Shown here piece by piece: positions 1 through 6,528 of a DNA stretch of 28,919 nt (its first letter is position 1; every line of letters starts with the position of its first letter). Source of the stretch: Gp6-AA40 sp035496255 (GTDB lineage: Bacteria; Acidobacteriota; Vicinamibacteria; Vicinamibacterales; UBA2999); the NCBI GenBank assembly GCA_035496255.1, contig DATJEU010000052.1, positions 1 through 28,919 on the forward strand, given 5' to 3'. The notes under the pieces are model-generated. The model had not been told where the DNA came from. It searched no databases and was given only the letters and a program-made list of their open reading frames with translations. The position numbers and the translations under genes were made by a program.

Positions 1-10
1 GGCGCGCCCG

Positions 11-421
11 CTACGTCTTGCGCTTGCGGTTCCCTGGACGCGAACGGGCAGGCCTGCCGGGGCCGCGCTCCTCGGTGACGACGTTGATGCGCGCGATGGC
101 TTCTTCGAACAGCGTTCGCATCTGCGCAGACAGGTCGTCGAAGCGCGCGTCCATCTGGACGAACCGCGCCTCGACCTGGTCGAAGCGCTTATCGATCTCG
201 GCGAACCGCGTGTCGACCCGGTCGAAGCGCTTGTCGATCTCGGCGAACCGCGCGTCGACCCGGTCGAAGCGCTTGTCGATCTCGGCGAACCGCGCGTCAA
301 CTGCGGCGAACCGCACGTCGACTTCGCTTCGGAATGCGGCGAGTTGCTGCGGCAGATGCTGTAGCTGGGACACGGTTTCTTCCAGCGCGCTGACCCGTTC
401 CGGTAACGACCTGATCGCCAT
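11..421 (-). CDS. Small coiled-coil repeat protein, function unknown
   Basis: The product is 136 residues. Residues about 30-100 are a regular repeat with Arg-Phe every seven residues (RFAEID-KRFDRVD units of 14 residues), which predicts a long coiled coil. The N-terminus (about 1-30) is also heptad-like (LPERVSALEETVSQL). The C-terminus is a short basic tail rich in Gly, Pro, Arg and Lys. No signal peptide or membrane segment is visible, so it is probably cytoplasmic. The start ATG follows a purine-rich GGGCGAGG stretch. Similar RF-x-x-[IV]D coiled-coil proteins are widespread in bacteria and have no established role; I infer only oligomerisation. The gene lies at the window edge with no operon partner in view. 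Confidence is high that it is translated, because the repeat stays in frame and the heptads are preserved, and low for any function. Confidence 0.75.
   Translation of the reverse strand: MAIRSLPERVSALEETVSQLQHLPQQLAAFRSEVDVRFAAVDARFAEIDKRFDRVDARFAEIDKRFDRVDTRFAEIDKRFDQVEARFVQMDARFDDLSAQMRTLFEEAIARINVVTEERGPGRPARSRPGNRKRKT
178..304. repeat. 42-bp in-frame tandem repeat (about 3 copies)
   Basis: The motif cgaagcgctt recurs at 181, 223 and 265, giving a 42-bp period (14 codons, two heptads). The copies differ by single bases, mostly at third positions. The repeat lies in the coiled-coil gene and is expected to vary in copy number between strains. Confidence 0.85.
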
Positions 422-1119
422 TCTGATTGCCTCGCCCGGAACGGCACTGCGAGACGCTTGCCCGATTCCGGATCGCGCGAATCAGGCCGACGACGATAGC
501 ATCGTCCCGCGCACAGCAGCAACGAGTTGCTGATTCTGCAACGCGGGTTGGCGTCGACAAGTGAGGGAACTGCGATCACAGCCGGCTGGCATCGGCATGC
601 GCAGGCAAACGTCTACGGAATACGGACGACGATCAGATCGGTAACGCCTTCTTCGCCGGCGCGTCCTTGCCATCGACCTTGATCGTCGCAGCCGCGAGCG
701 GCACCACCACGATCGTGTTATCCACCGTCGCAATCGTTCGCCGCAGGCGGCTTGCAGTCGTCGAAGTGGTGCGTCTTCAATCGCAGGCCGAACTCGAACG
801 AGCGGAAGAACTGCCGCCGGTGGTCGGCCGCGTGTCTTCGGTAGTCAGTGCCCCGTTGAGCGACCCGACGGGGTTCGGCGCCGGCTCGCTTTCGCGGACC
901 CAAAGGGTTCGCGCTACATGGTGAATCGCTACGGACGAGCTGCGAAGTGGTAGGGGGGCGCGCGATCGGCATCAACCGCGGTTGCCAGAGCTTTCGTTAG
1001 TCCCGGCTGTTACCCACGGGCTCGCACCTGAACGGGCAGAAAGGTACCGCCATTACCCACACACCCCGGTTTTCAAGCACTTACAGCAGTCCCGACGCTG
1101 GTGACCGCGCTCCGGAAGG
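422..1119. other. Region without a convincing gene; possible decayed coding remnant
   Basis: I find no ORF with protein-like composition here. On the minus strand a stretch from about 776 down to a stop at 633-635 reads plausibly as a C-terminus (ending APAKKALPI), but an in-frame TGA at 777-779 interrupts it and the reading upstream continues better in another frame. It may be a frameshifted gene end or chance. Otherwise this is ordinary intergenic sequence leading to the promoter at 1120. Confidence 0.3.
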
Positions 1120-1134
1120 TGGCACACCGTCTGC
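1120..1134 (+). promoter_or_regulatory. Sigma-54 (-24/-12) promoter match
   Basis: The sequence is TGGCAC-N5-CTGC, with GG and GC separated by exactly 10 bases, as the RpoN consensus (TGGCAC-N5-TTGC) requires. It points to the LolA-like/Omp85 pair and would start RNA near 1146, giving a leader of about 190 nt. A sigma-54 activator is encoded at 15407-16795 in this window; that it acts here is only a guess. Confidence 0.55.
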
Positions 1135-1227
1135 TCTATAGGCGGCCAAGAACGACAGCAACCCCACCCCGTGGCGCGAGTGGCGGGGACAACCTTCCAA
1201 AGCAATCCCGCCTATGCACCCGGGGGA

Positions 1228-1309
1228 GGCCGCAACGCCTCCCTCTCGCCTTGTACGGGGTTCGACGTCGATAAACTTCGTGGTCGCCGGCTGCGTCTAA
1301 CCCGCAGCC
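1228..1309 (+). other. Leader with two hairpins
   Basis: Between the sigma-54 promoter and the GTG start at 1336 there are two inverted repeats: GGAGGC...GCCTCC near 1228-1245, and GGCTGCG (1289-1295), a 7-nt loop, then CGCAGCC (1303-1309). They could form in the 5' leader RNA. I recognise no known riboswitch. Confidence 0.35.
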
Positions 1310-1335
1310 AGTTCACGCCTGCCCCGGAGTTGTCC

Positions 1336-2334
1336 GTGCGAACACGACTGATCCTTCTAACGGCGACCGCCGCGGCCCTCGTGGTGTTTCCCGCCCTGCC
1401 TCACGCCTCCGTCTCCGCCCAGACCAGGGCCGACAAGCAAACCGACCTCGATGCCTTCATGAAGCAGGTGCTGTCGCGGCGCGACGACAACTGGAAAAAG
1501 CTGCAGCAGTACACGCTGGACGAGGACGAGACGTTTCAGGCGAGCGCGCTCAACGGGCGCAAGGTCTGGGGGTTCGAGCACGAATACACCTGGTTCCTTA
1601 CGGACGATGGGGTGTTCGTGCGGAGCCCGACGAGGGCTGATGGCGTTGAGGTCTCGGAGGAGGATCGGCGCAAGGCGGAATCGAACTGGATCAAGCGTGA
1701 AGAGGGCCGGCGCAAGTCGCGCGAGAAGCGGGCCGAGGAGCGCGAGAAGCAAAGCACCGAGGTGCACGCCGACAGCGACGCGCCGCCTTCGATCGACGAC
1801 CTGGTCAAGGCCGGCAACGAGCCGCGCTTCGTCGACAGCGCCTACTTCATGAACTTCAAGTTCGACCAGGGGAGCTATGCGTTCGTCGGTCGCGAAAAGC
1901 TGCTCGGCCGCGACGTCTACAAAATCGAGTACTACCCGCACCAGTTCTTCAAGGATCCGCCGAAGAACAAACGCCCGGCCGCGGCAACCGACGGCGACCC
2001 GAAGAACAGGAAGAAGAACGACGCCGGCGACCGCATCGACGAGAAGATGGACAAGGTCTCGATGATCACACTCTGGATCGAGCCGATCGAGCACCAGATC
2101 CTGCAGTACGAGTTCACCAACATCGACTTCGACTTCCTCCCCGCCCGCGCGCTGGTGCGGCTCGACGACATGCGCGCCAGCATGCGCATGCGCGAGGCGT
2201 TCCCCAACGTCTGGCTGCCCGACACCATCGGCATGCGCTTCGGCCTGACGTCGGCCGTCGGCGAGCTCGACGCGCGCTACGACGTCCGCTATCACAACTA
2301 CAAGCTGGCGGAAGTCAAAGCGAGGCTGCGATGA
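1336..2334 (+). CDS. Secreted LolA-like (outer-membrane lipoprotein-sorting fold) hypothetical protein
   Basis: I chose GTG at 1336 (332 residues) because a GGAG sits at 1326-1329 and the product then opens with a clean Sec signal peptide: RTR, a hydrophobic core at about 5-21, and cleavage after VSA before Gln29. The ORF stays open upstream to 1171, but that part is not protein-like. The mature protein has a charged Arg/Glu/Lys-rich segment at about 107-140, then beta-rich sequence (DVYKIEYYPHQFF, a LWIEP motif, QILQYEFTNIDFDFLPA) resembling the LolA/LppX-like half-barrel found in many acidobacterial secreted proteins. It is probably periplasmic. Its stop overlaps the next start (ATGA), so it is translationally coupled to an Omp85 barrel. 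A role in carrying or sensing a lipid or outer-membrane substrate is inference. Confidence 0.8.
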   Translation: MRTRLILLTATAAALVVFPALPHASVSAQTRADKQTDLDAFMKQVLSRRDDNWKKLQQYTLDEDETFQASALNGRKVWGFEHEYTWFLTDDGVFVRSPTRADGVEVSEEDRRKAESNWIKREEGRRKSREKRAEEREKQSTEVHADSDAPPSIDDLVKAGNEPRFVDSAYFMNFKFDQGSYAFVGREKLLGRDVYKIEYYPHQFFKDPPKNKRPAAATDGDPKNRKKNDAGDRIDEKMDKVSMITLWIEPIEHQILQYEFTNIDFDFLPARALVRLDDMRASMRMREAFPNVWLPDTIGMRFGLTSAVGELDARYDVRYHNYKLAEVKARLR

Positions 2335-3860
2335 GGACGGGGCTGGCGGAGGAAGGCTGGCGGCTGGCGGTAGAGGAGCAGAGAAAGGAACACACGACGG
2401 TCACGACGATCACGACGCACACGACGACGATTGCGACGAACAGAACGGAAGTAAGGTCGATCATCAGGCCTTTCGTCGTGACCGTCGTGGCCGTCGTGGC
2501 CGTCGTGGTGTCTGTTGTGTCTCCAGCTTTTGCGCAATCCGAACGGATCGCCGAGATTCGCGTACACGGCAACCACACGACGCCGGACGCCGACGTGCTC
2601 GAGTTGAGCGGGTTGAAGGTGGGCGATCCGGCGACGGAGGACGTGCTCGCTCGGGCGCAGGCGGCGATCCGGAAGTCGCACCGCTTTTCCGACGCGGAGG
2701 TCCGCAAGCGCTTCCTCTCGATCAGCGACCCTTCGCAGGTCCTCGTCATGATCGTCGTCGACGAGAAGGCGGGGGTCAGCGATACCGACCTGACGCCCGG
2801 CTGGGGCAAACGGCTGCGCGCGTCCGGCATGTTCCTGCCAATCCTCAGTTATCAGGACGGCTACGGCTTCACGTATGGCGTGCGGACGACGTTCCCGCAT
2901 GCGGTGGATGACAACACCCGCGTGTCGGTGCCGCTGTCGTGGGGCGGCGAGCGGCGCGTGGGCGTGGATCTGGATCACTGGTTCGGCGGGTCGCGCGGCG
3001 CCTACGGCATCGGCCGGCGCGATCCGCAGGTACGCCTGCTCGGGAGCCTGGCGATCTACCGGCGCGAGAACCCGTACTTCGAGGTGCCGGACTTGCGGCA
3101 CGAGGCGAAGCTGCGGGTGGAGAAGCCGATCGGCACGTGGCTGCGCTTCGGCGCCGCCGCGAAGACGGCGCGCGTGGCGTTTGGCACTGATGACCTCGAC
3201 GCCAGTGCGGCGAGCGCGATCACGCCGGGGCTGCCGCCCGTGAGTCTCACGTTTCCCGCACCCGGCGTCCGCGTCGTCGATCGACACGATTCATTTCTCG
3301 CCGACGTTGTCGTCGACACGCGCCGCGATCCGTCGTTCCCGCGCAACGCGGTGTATCTCTCGCTCGGACGCGAAGCGCTGCGGTGGCAGGAGGGCGATCT
3401 GCTGGCAACGCCGGACGCGCTCGGCACGAGCGCCGGGCGATGGCTCTCGGACCTGCGCGGCTACGTCGGCATCGGCGGTTCAACGGTGCTCGCGCTGCGC
3501 GGACAATTCGCGACCTCCAATCGCGCGCTGCCGCTCTCGGAGCAGCCGCTGCTCGGCGGCACTGATACCTTGCGCGGATATCAGGCCGGGATCGCCGTTG
3601 GCGACAATCTCGCGGCGCTCTCGACCGAAGTGCGCTTTCCGCTGACGTCGCCGCTCAACGCCGGCCGCTTCGGCGTGAAGGGATTCGTGGACTGGGGCAC
3701 CACGTGGAACGCCGGCGCGAAGTTCGCCGACGCCGACTGGCGCCGCGGCATCGGCGGCGGCATCTTCTTCGGCGGCGGCCCCGTGCTCCTCGACCTCGCC
3801 GCCGCGTGGGCCCAGGACGGCAGCGCGCGGGTCAACTTCGGGCTGGGGGTGAGTTTTTAA
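2331..3860 (+). CDS. Omp85/BamA-superfamily outer-membrane protein with one POTRA domain
   Basis: The product has 509 residues. After the signal peptide (cleavage AFA before Gln69) one POTRA-like domain is visible (about 72-150, IAEIRVHGN start), then a 16-strand-type beta barrel ending in a terminal Phe (NFGLGVSF). The LRGY motif corresponds to the conserved (V/L)RG(F/Y) of the barrel's L6 loop in Omp85 proteins. The single POTRA and size fit the patatin-type/TamA-like or D15-like short branch rather than true BamA. The start overlaps the previous gene (ATGA). The N-terminus is odd: about 46 hydrophilic Thr/Arg-rich residues precede the hydrophobic core VVTVVAVVAVVV, and this whole stretch is encoded by a palindromic repeat element at 2343-2510. 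A later, non-ATG start cannot be excluded. The substrate is unknown. Confidence 0.88.
   Translation: MRTGLAEEGWRLAVEEQRKEHTTVTTITTHTTTIATNRTEVRSIIRPFVVTVVAVVAVVVSVVSPAFAQSERIAEIRVHGNHTTPDADVLELSGLKVGDPATEDVLARAQAAIRKSHRFSDAEVRKRFLSISDPSQVLVMIVVDEKAGVSDTDLTPGWGKRLRASGMFLPILSYQDGYGFTYGVRTTFPHAVDDNTRVSVPLSWGGERRVGVDLDHWFGGSRGAYGIGRRDPQVRLLGSLAIYRRENPYFEVPDLRHEAKLRVEKPIGTWLRFGAAAKTARVAFGTDDLDASAASAITPGLPPVSLTFPAPGVRVVDRHDSFLADVVVDTRRDPSFPRNAVYLSLGREALRWQEGDLLATPDALGTSAGRWLSDLRGYVGIGGSTVLALRGQFATSNRALPLSEQPLLGGTDTLRGYQAGIAVGDNLAALSTEVRFPLTSPLNAGRFGVKGFVDWGTTWNAGAKFADADWRRGIGGGIFFGGGPVLLDLAAAWAQDGSARVNFGLGVSF
2343..2510. repeat. Composite repeat, locus 1 (GGCTGGCGG block plus inverted period-9 arms)
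   Basis: A GGCTGGCGG-type block (2343-2370) is followed by a CACGACGGT-type arm (2391-2441) and, 30 bp on, the inverted GTCGTGGCC arm (2471-2510) with a strict 9-bp period. The element lies wholly inside the Omp85 reading frame and encodes the signal-peptide core. Confidence 0.85.
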
Positions 3861-4026
3861 GGGCTGGCGGCTGGCGGTCGGCGGTTGGCGGGCGTGAGAG
3901 AAAAGCAACCACGACGATCACGACGGTCACGACGTTTCTAAATTGCGCGCAGGGGCCGGTCTTACCCCTCATGATTCGTAGGGGCGGGTCTGTCGAGCGT
4001 CGTGCCCGTCGTGGCTTCTTTTGTGA
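3861..4026. repeat. Composite repeat, locus 2, between convergent genes
   Basis: The GGCTGGCGG block (3861-3892) directly follows the Omp85 stop. A CACGACG arm (3908-3934) and an inverted GTCGTG arm (3998-4026, ending CTTCTTTTGTGAC) flank about 60 bp. It fills the gap between the convergent Omp85 and VOC genes and could fold as a long hairpin in either transcript. There is no T-tract, so a terminator role is unproven. Confidence 0.8.
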
Positions 4027-4030
4027 CGCG

Positions 4031-4429
4031 CTACATCCGCTTCGCAGGGCCCAGCAGCATCCACGACGTGCCGAAGCGGTCGCGCAACATCCCGAAGCGT
4101 TCGGCGAAGAACGTCTCCTCCATCTTCATGAACACCTGCCCGCCCTCGGTGAGGAGCGCGTAGAGGCGCTCGGCTTCGGCGGCGGTGTCCGTGGTCAGCG
4201 CCAGGTAAGCGCTGCGCATCGGCTCCGCGTTGGGCACGTCGGCGCCGGAGATGTCCGCGCCGCCGAGCGTCATGCGCGCGTGCAGCACGCCTTTCAAACC
4301 GCGCTGGTCGCCACCGGGCTGATCGCCGTGGTGCATCAGCATCGAGATCTTGCCGCCCAGGCGCTGTTCGTAAAACCGGAACGCCTCCTCGCAGTTGCCG
4401 GGAAAGTTCAGGTATGTGTGCAGGTGCAT
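4031..4429 (-). CDS. VOC-superfamily protein, PhnB/glyoxalase-like
   Basis: The product has 132 residues. The start at 4429 is set by a strong AGGAGGAG ribosome site five bases upstream; the frame is open further but without coding character. The N-terminus (LNFPGNCEEAFRFYEQRLGG) is the typical opening of PhnB-like/3-demethylubiquinone-9 3-methyltransferase-fold VOC proteins. The paired beta-alpha-beta-beta-beta modules follow, with PNAEPMRSAYLALTT and the closing FGMLRDRFGTSWML. Family members are small cytosolic proteins of mostly unknown substrate, so the enzymatic reaction is not assigned. Next to it, and separated by a repeat, is an AHSA1-like gene whose leader is nearly the same as this one's, so the two are probably co-regulated. 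Such VOC/SRPBCC pairs are common. Confidence 0.9.
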   Translation of the reverse strand: MHLHTYLNFPGNCEEAFRFYEQRLGGKISMLMHHGDQPGGDQRGLKGVLHARMTLGGADISGADVPNAEPMRSAYLALTTDTAAEAERLYALLTEGGQVFMKMEETFFAERFGMLRDRFGTSWMLLGPAKRM

Positions 4430-4447
4430 TACTCCTCCTGGAAGCAC

Positions 4448-4473
4448 GTCGATCCACGCGGAACAGGATCGAC
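4448..4473. promoter_or_regulatory. Palindromic leader/operator, copy 1
   Basis: A perfect inverted repeat GTCGATCC-N10-GGATCGAC lies 18 bp upstream of the VOC start, joined to the ribosome site by an AAGCACG/CGTGCTT spacer that is shared with copy 2 at 5262-5287. It could be a repressor operator or a 5'-UTR hairpin. Confidence 0.55.
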
Positions 4474-4762
4474 ACTCGTGACGCACGGTGCTCGGCGACC
4501 GCGACTCCCGCGCTGCTCAAGACGCCTGCCTCGCGACCAGGACCTGATTCGAGGCCGATTCCACATTCGATCCACACATGCCGCGAGGGCGACCGTGCGG
4601 CGTTGCATGGCCGAACGACACCCTGAGAGCCCTCTTCCGCCGCAAAACGTCGTGGCCGTCGTCAATCGTCGCATTCGTCGTGGTTTTTCTTTTCGTGCCC
4701 GTCGTGCCCGTCGTGCCCGTCGTGGTTGCTCTTTTCGTGACGGACGCTCTCGGGTGCAGTCG
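4474..4762. other. Gap between the VOC and SRPBCC genes
   Basis: The gap runs from the VOC leader to the SRPBCC stop and holds one repeat element at 4648-4740. The remaining sequence shows no gene. It presumably contains the VOC promoter, which I cannot place with confidence. Confidence 0.5.
4648..4740. repeat. Period-9 repeat, locus 3
   Basis: Two stretches of GTCGTG repeats have the same orientation on the plus strand: 4648-4682, then 4694-4740 with GTCGTGCCC repeated three times and the terminus CTCTTTTCGTGAC. Unlike the other loci it is not an inverted pair. On the plus strand it reads in one frame as VVPVVPVVVALFVT, but no gene follows in that direction. Confidence 0.8.
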
Positions 4763-5242
4763 CTACTCCCGTGCGATCAGGCGCTGCAGGTTGTCGTAGG
4801 CCTCGCTTGCGCCGTCCGCCATTCCGGTCGCCAGCACCGCGTCGCGAATCTCCCGGCTCGGATACTCCAGCGTCACCGTCATCGTCGTCTTCCCGTCGCG
4901 CTCGTCGAGCGTCGTGGTGTTCAACGCCTCGCCGGGATAGCCGTCGAACGCTTCGGTCTGGACGATCCGCTGGTTCGGCACCACCTCGCGGACCTCGCCG
5001 CCCCACGCCAGCGCCGACCCGTTGCGGTGCGCGCCCTCGAAGCGATAGCGGCCGCCAGGACGCATGTCGGACGTCACCGAGGTCATGGTCAGGCCGCGCA
5101 CCGCCACCCACTGCTTCAGCAGCGCCGGCGTCGTCAGGCCCTCGTACACCCGGGCCGCGGGCGCCGAAAAGACGCGGGTCATGACAATTTGCCGATCGGT
5201 CGGGGTGGATACGGTCAAGGTCGGGGTGCTCACAGCAGTCAT
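4763..5242 (-). CDS. AHSA1/SRPBCC-family protein
   Basis: The product has 159 residues. The start at 5242 follows a GGAGGG ribosome site. It has the features of the Aha1-C/activator of Hsp90 homologue 1-like SRPBCC fold: the opening IVMTRVFSAPAARVYEGLTTPALLKQWV, the RPGGRYRFE turn, and the closing LEYPSREIRDAVLATGMADGASEAYDNLQRL. This family folds as a helix-grip with a hydrophobic cavity and commonly binds small hydrophobic ligands; the bacterial members' ligands are mostly unknown. It is cytoplasmic. Its leader duplicates that of the VOC gene downstream, so expression of the two is likely linked although a repeat element lies between them. Confidence 0.92.
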   Translation of the reverse strand: MTAVSTPTLTVSTPTDRQIVMTRVFSAPAARVYEGLTTPALLKQWVAVRGLTMTSVTSDMRPGGRYRFEGAHRNGSALAWGGEVREVVPNQRIVQTEAFDGYPGEALNTTTLDERDGKTTMTVTLEYPSREIRDAVLATGMADGASEAYDNLQRLIARE

Positions 5243-5261
5243 TCTGCCCTCCTGCAAGCAC

Positions 5262-5287
5262 GTCGATCGAGCCGGGCCGGGATCGAC
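5262..5287. promoter_or_regulatory. Palindromic leader/operator, copy 2
   Basis: GTCGATC-N12-GATCGAC lies 19 bp upstream of the SRPBCC start. It has the same overall 26-bp length as copy 1 and the same CGTGCTT spacer to the ribosome site. The centres of the two copies differ, so what is conserved is the arms and spacer, as expected for an operator or stem. Confidence 0.55.
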
Positions 5288-5312
5288 AAAGCAATTCGAC
5301 CGCCCGGTCACA

Positions 5313-5383
5313 GGCGGGCCATAAAGGCCCGCCCTGCCGCGTTCGATGCCGATCGTTGCGGGGCAGACCTTTATGGTCTGCCC
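5313..5383. repeat. Pair of REP-like hairpins, inverted
   Basis: Hairpin one is GGCGGGCC-ATAAA-GGCCCGCC (5313-5333) and hairpin two is GGGCAGACC-TTTAT-GGTCTGCCC (5361-5383). The loops are complementary, so these are two copies of one element in opposite orientation. The second sits 5 bp after the stop of the ABC permease at 5389 and may stabilise or end the efflux operon's mRNA. There is no poly-T. Confidence 0.7.
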
Positions 5384-5388
5384 GTGAC

Positions 5389-6528
5389 TCAGGCCGTCCG
5401 CTTGTGATACTGCCTCACCGCGAACGTGAGCACGACGACGGCGAAGATGGCCAGGATCGCGAACGGCTTCGCGACCTCCGCGGGGCCGGCGCCCTTCATG
5501 AGCACAGCCCGCGAAATCGTGACGAAATGGCGGACGGGATTCAGCATCGACACCTGCTGCACCCACGGCGCCATGCTGTCGATGGGCGTGAACAGCCCGC
5601 TCATCAGCAGGTAGATGTTGACGATGAAGAAGGTGACGAACATCGCCTGCTGCTGCGTGTGGACGATGGTCGAGATGAAGAGGCCGATGCCGAGCGCGAC
5701 GAGCAGGTAGACGGCGGCGACGGCGAACAACAGCAGGAGGCTGCCCTCGACGGGCACGCCGAAGATCAGGACGCCGGCGGTCAGGCCGAGTGCGAGTTCC
5801 AGCAGCCCCAGGCCCCAGTACGGCAGGAGCTTGCCGGCGATGAACTGGCCGCGCGTGATCGGCGTCACGTTCAACTGCTCGAGCGTGCCGAGTTCCTTCT
5901 CACGGGCGATGTTCTGTGCCGTGAGCAGCGTGCCGATGATCGTGACCAGCGCCACCAGGATCCCCGGAACCATGTAGTGCGAGTAGTTGCGCGTCGGGTT
6001 GTAGCGCGTGTGCTGCCGGATCTCGATTGGCGCGCCAGCGGTGCTACCCCCACGGGATGGCGTCGCTTCCACCAGCCGCCCGCCGCCAGCCAACTCCGTC
6101 GCATACCGATTGAGGATCGCGGTCGCATACGACTGCACGATCCCGGCGGCCGACCCTTTCTCGGCGTTGACGATCAATTGCACGTCCGCGTCGTGGCGCT
6201 GCACGAGCGATTGCTCGAAGTCGTGCGGAATCGTCAGCACCAGCGTCACCTGGCCGTGCAGCATGGCTTCATTCGCGGCATCGGTCGACGGGATGGTGCC
6301 GACGATGTCGAAGTTGCCGGACGCCGCCATGCGGTTCACGAGCCCGCGCGACGCAGGTGTGCGGTCGAGATCGACGATCCAGGTCGGCGTATTGGGAACG
6401 GAAAATGTGGCGGCGTTCGCCAGGACGATCAATTGCACCAGCGGCACGACCAGCACCTGTGCCAGCGTGGCGCGGTCGCGGATCACGTGCAGGATTTCGG
6501 CCTGCGCGAGGTAGAAGATGCGGCGCAT
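5389..6528 (-). CDS. ABC-2 type permease, YbhR/YbhS-like (last gene of the efflux operon)
   Basis: The product has 379 residues and starts at an ATG sharing one base with the preceding stop (TAATG). The architecture is that of ABC-2 drug/polysaccharide exporters: one N-terminal membrane helix (about 20-40), a large periplasmic domain (about 45-195), then five membrane helices in the C-terminal half, with the family motif NIAREKELGTLEQLNVTPI in the cytosolic coupling region. A Gly/Ser-rich insert (about 158-180) precedes RYNPTRNYSHYMVPG, at the same place where the paired permease carries its REP-encoded insert. With that permease it should form the membrane channel of the efflux pump. In E. 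coli, YbhFSR has been linked to cation and antibiotic efflux; the substrate here is unknown. Confidence 0.93.
   Translation of the reverse strand: MRRIFYLAQAEILHVIRDRATLAQVLVVPLVQLIVLANAATFSVPNTPTWIVDLDRTPASRGLVNRMAASGNFDIVGTIPSTDAANEAMLHGQVTLVLTIPHDFEQSLVQRHDADVQLIVNAEKGSAAGIVQSYATAILNRYATELAGGGRLVEATPSRGGSTAGAPIEIRQHTRYNPTRNYSHYMVPGILVALVTIIGTLLTAQNIAREKELGTLEQLNVTPITRGQFIAGKLLPYWGLGLLELALGLTAGVLIFGVPVEGSLLLLFAVAAVYLLVALGIGLFISTIVHTQQQAMFVTFFIVNIYLLMSGLFTPIDSMAPWVQQVSMLNPVRHFVTISRAVLMKGAGPAEVAKPFAILAIFAVVVLTFAVRQYHKRTA

Noticed and set aside
667..975. Overlapping short ORFs on both strands
   Set aside because: Neither has a ribosome site, a recognisable domain or coding-like composition.
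3908..4026. CRISPR-like appearance of regular short repeats
   Set aside because: The unit is 9 bp and tandem without unique spacers; there are no cas genes.
4490..4520. Plus-strand TPALLK coding similarity to the SRPBCC gene, suggesting a duplicated gene fragment
   Set aside because: The match covers only about six codons, is on the other strand, and has no extended similarity.
4578..4799. Plus-strand ORF with a hydrophobic segment VVPVVPVVVALFVT
   Set aside because: It looks like a signal peptide or membrane helix, but that part is only the translated repeat and the rest is antisense to the SRPBCC gene.
3704..5407. Long plus-strand reading frame of 567 codons
   Set aside because: It runs antisense through the VOC and SRPBCC genes and the repeats; the product is Arg-rich with no domain, as expected from GC-rich codon bias.
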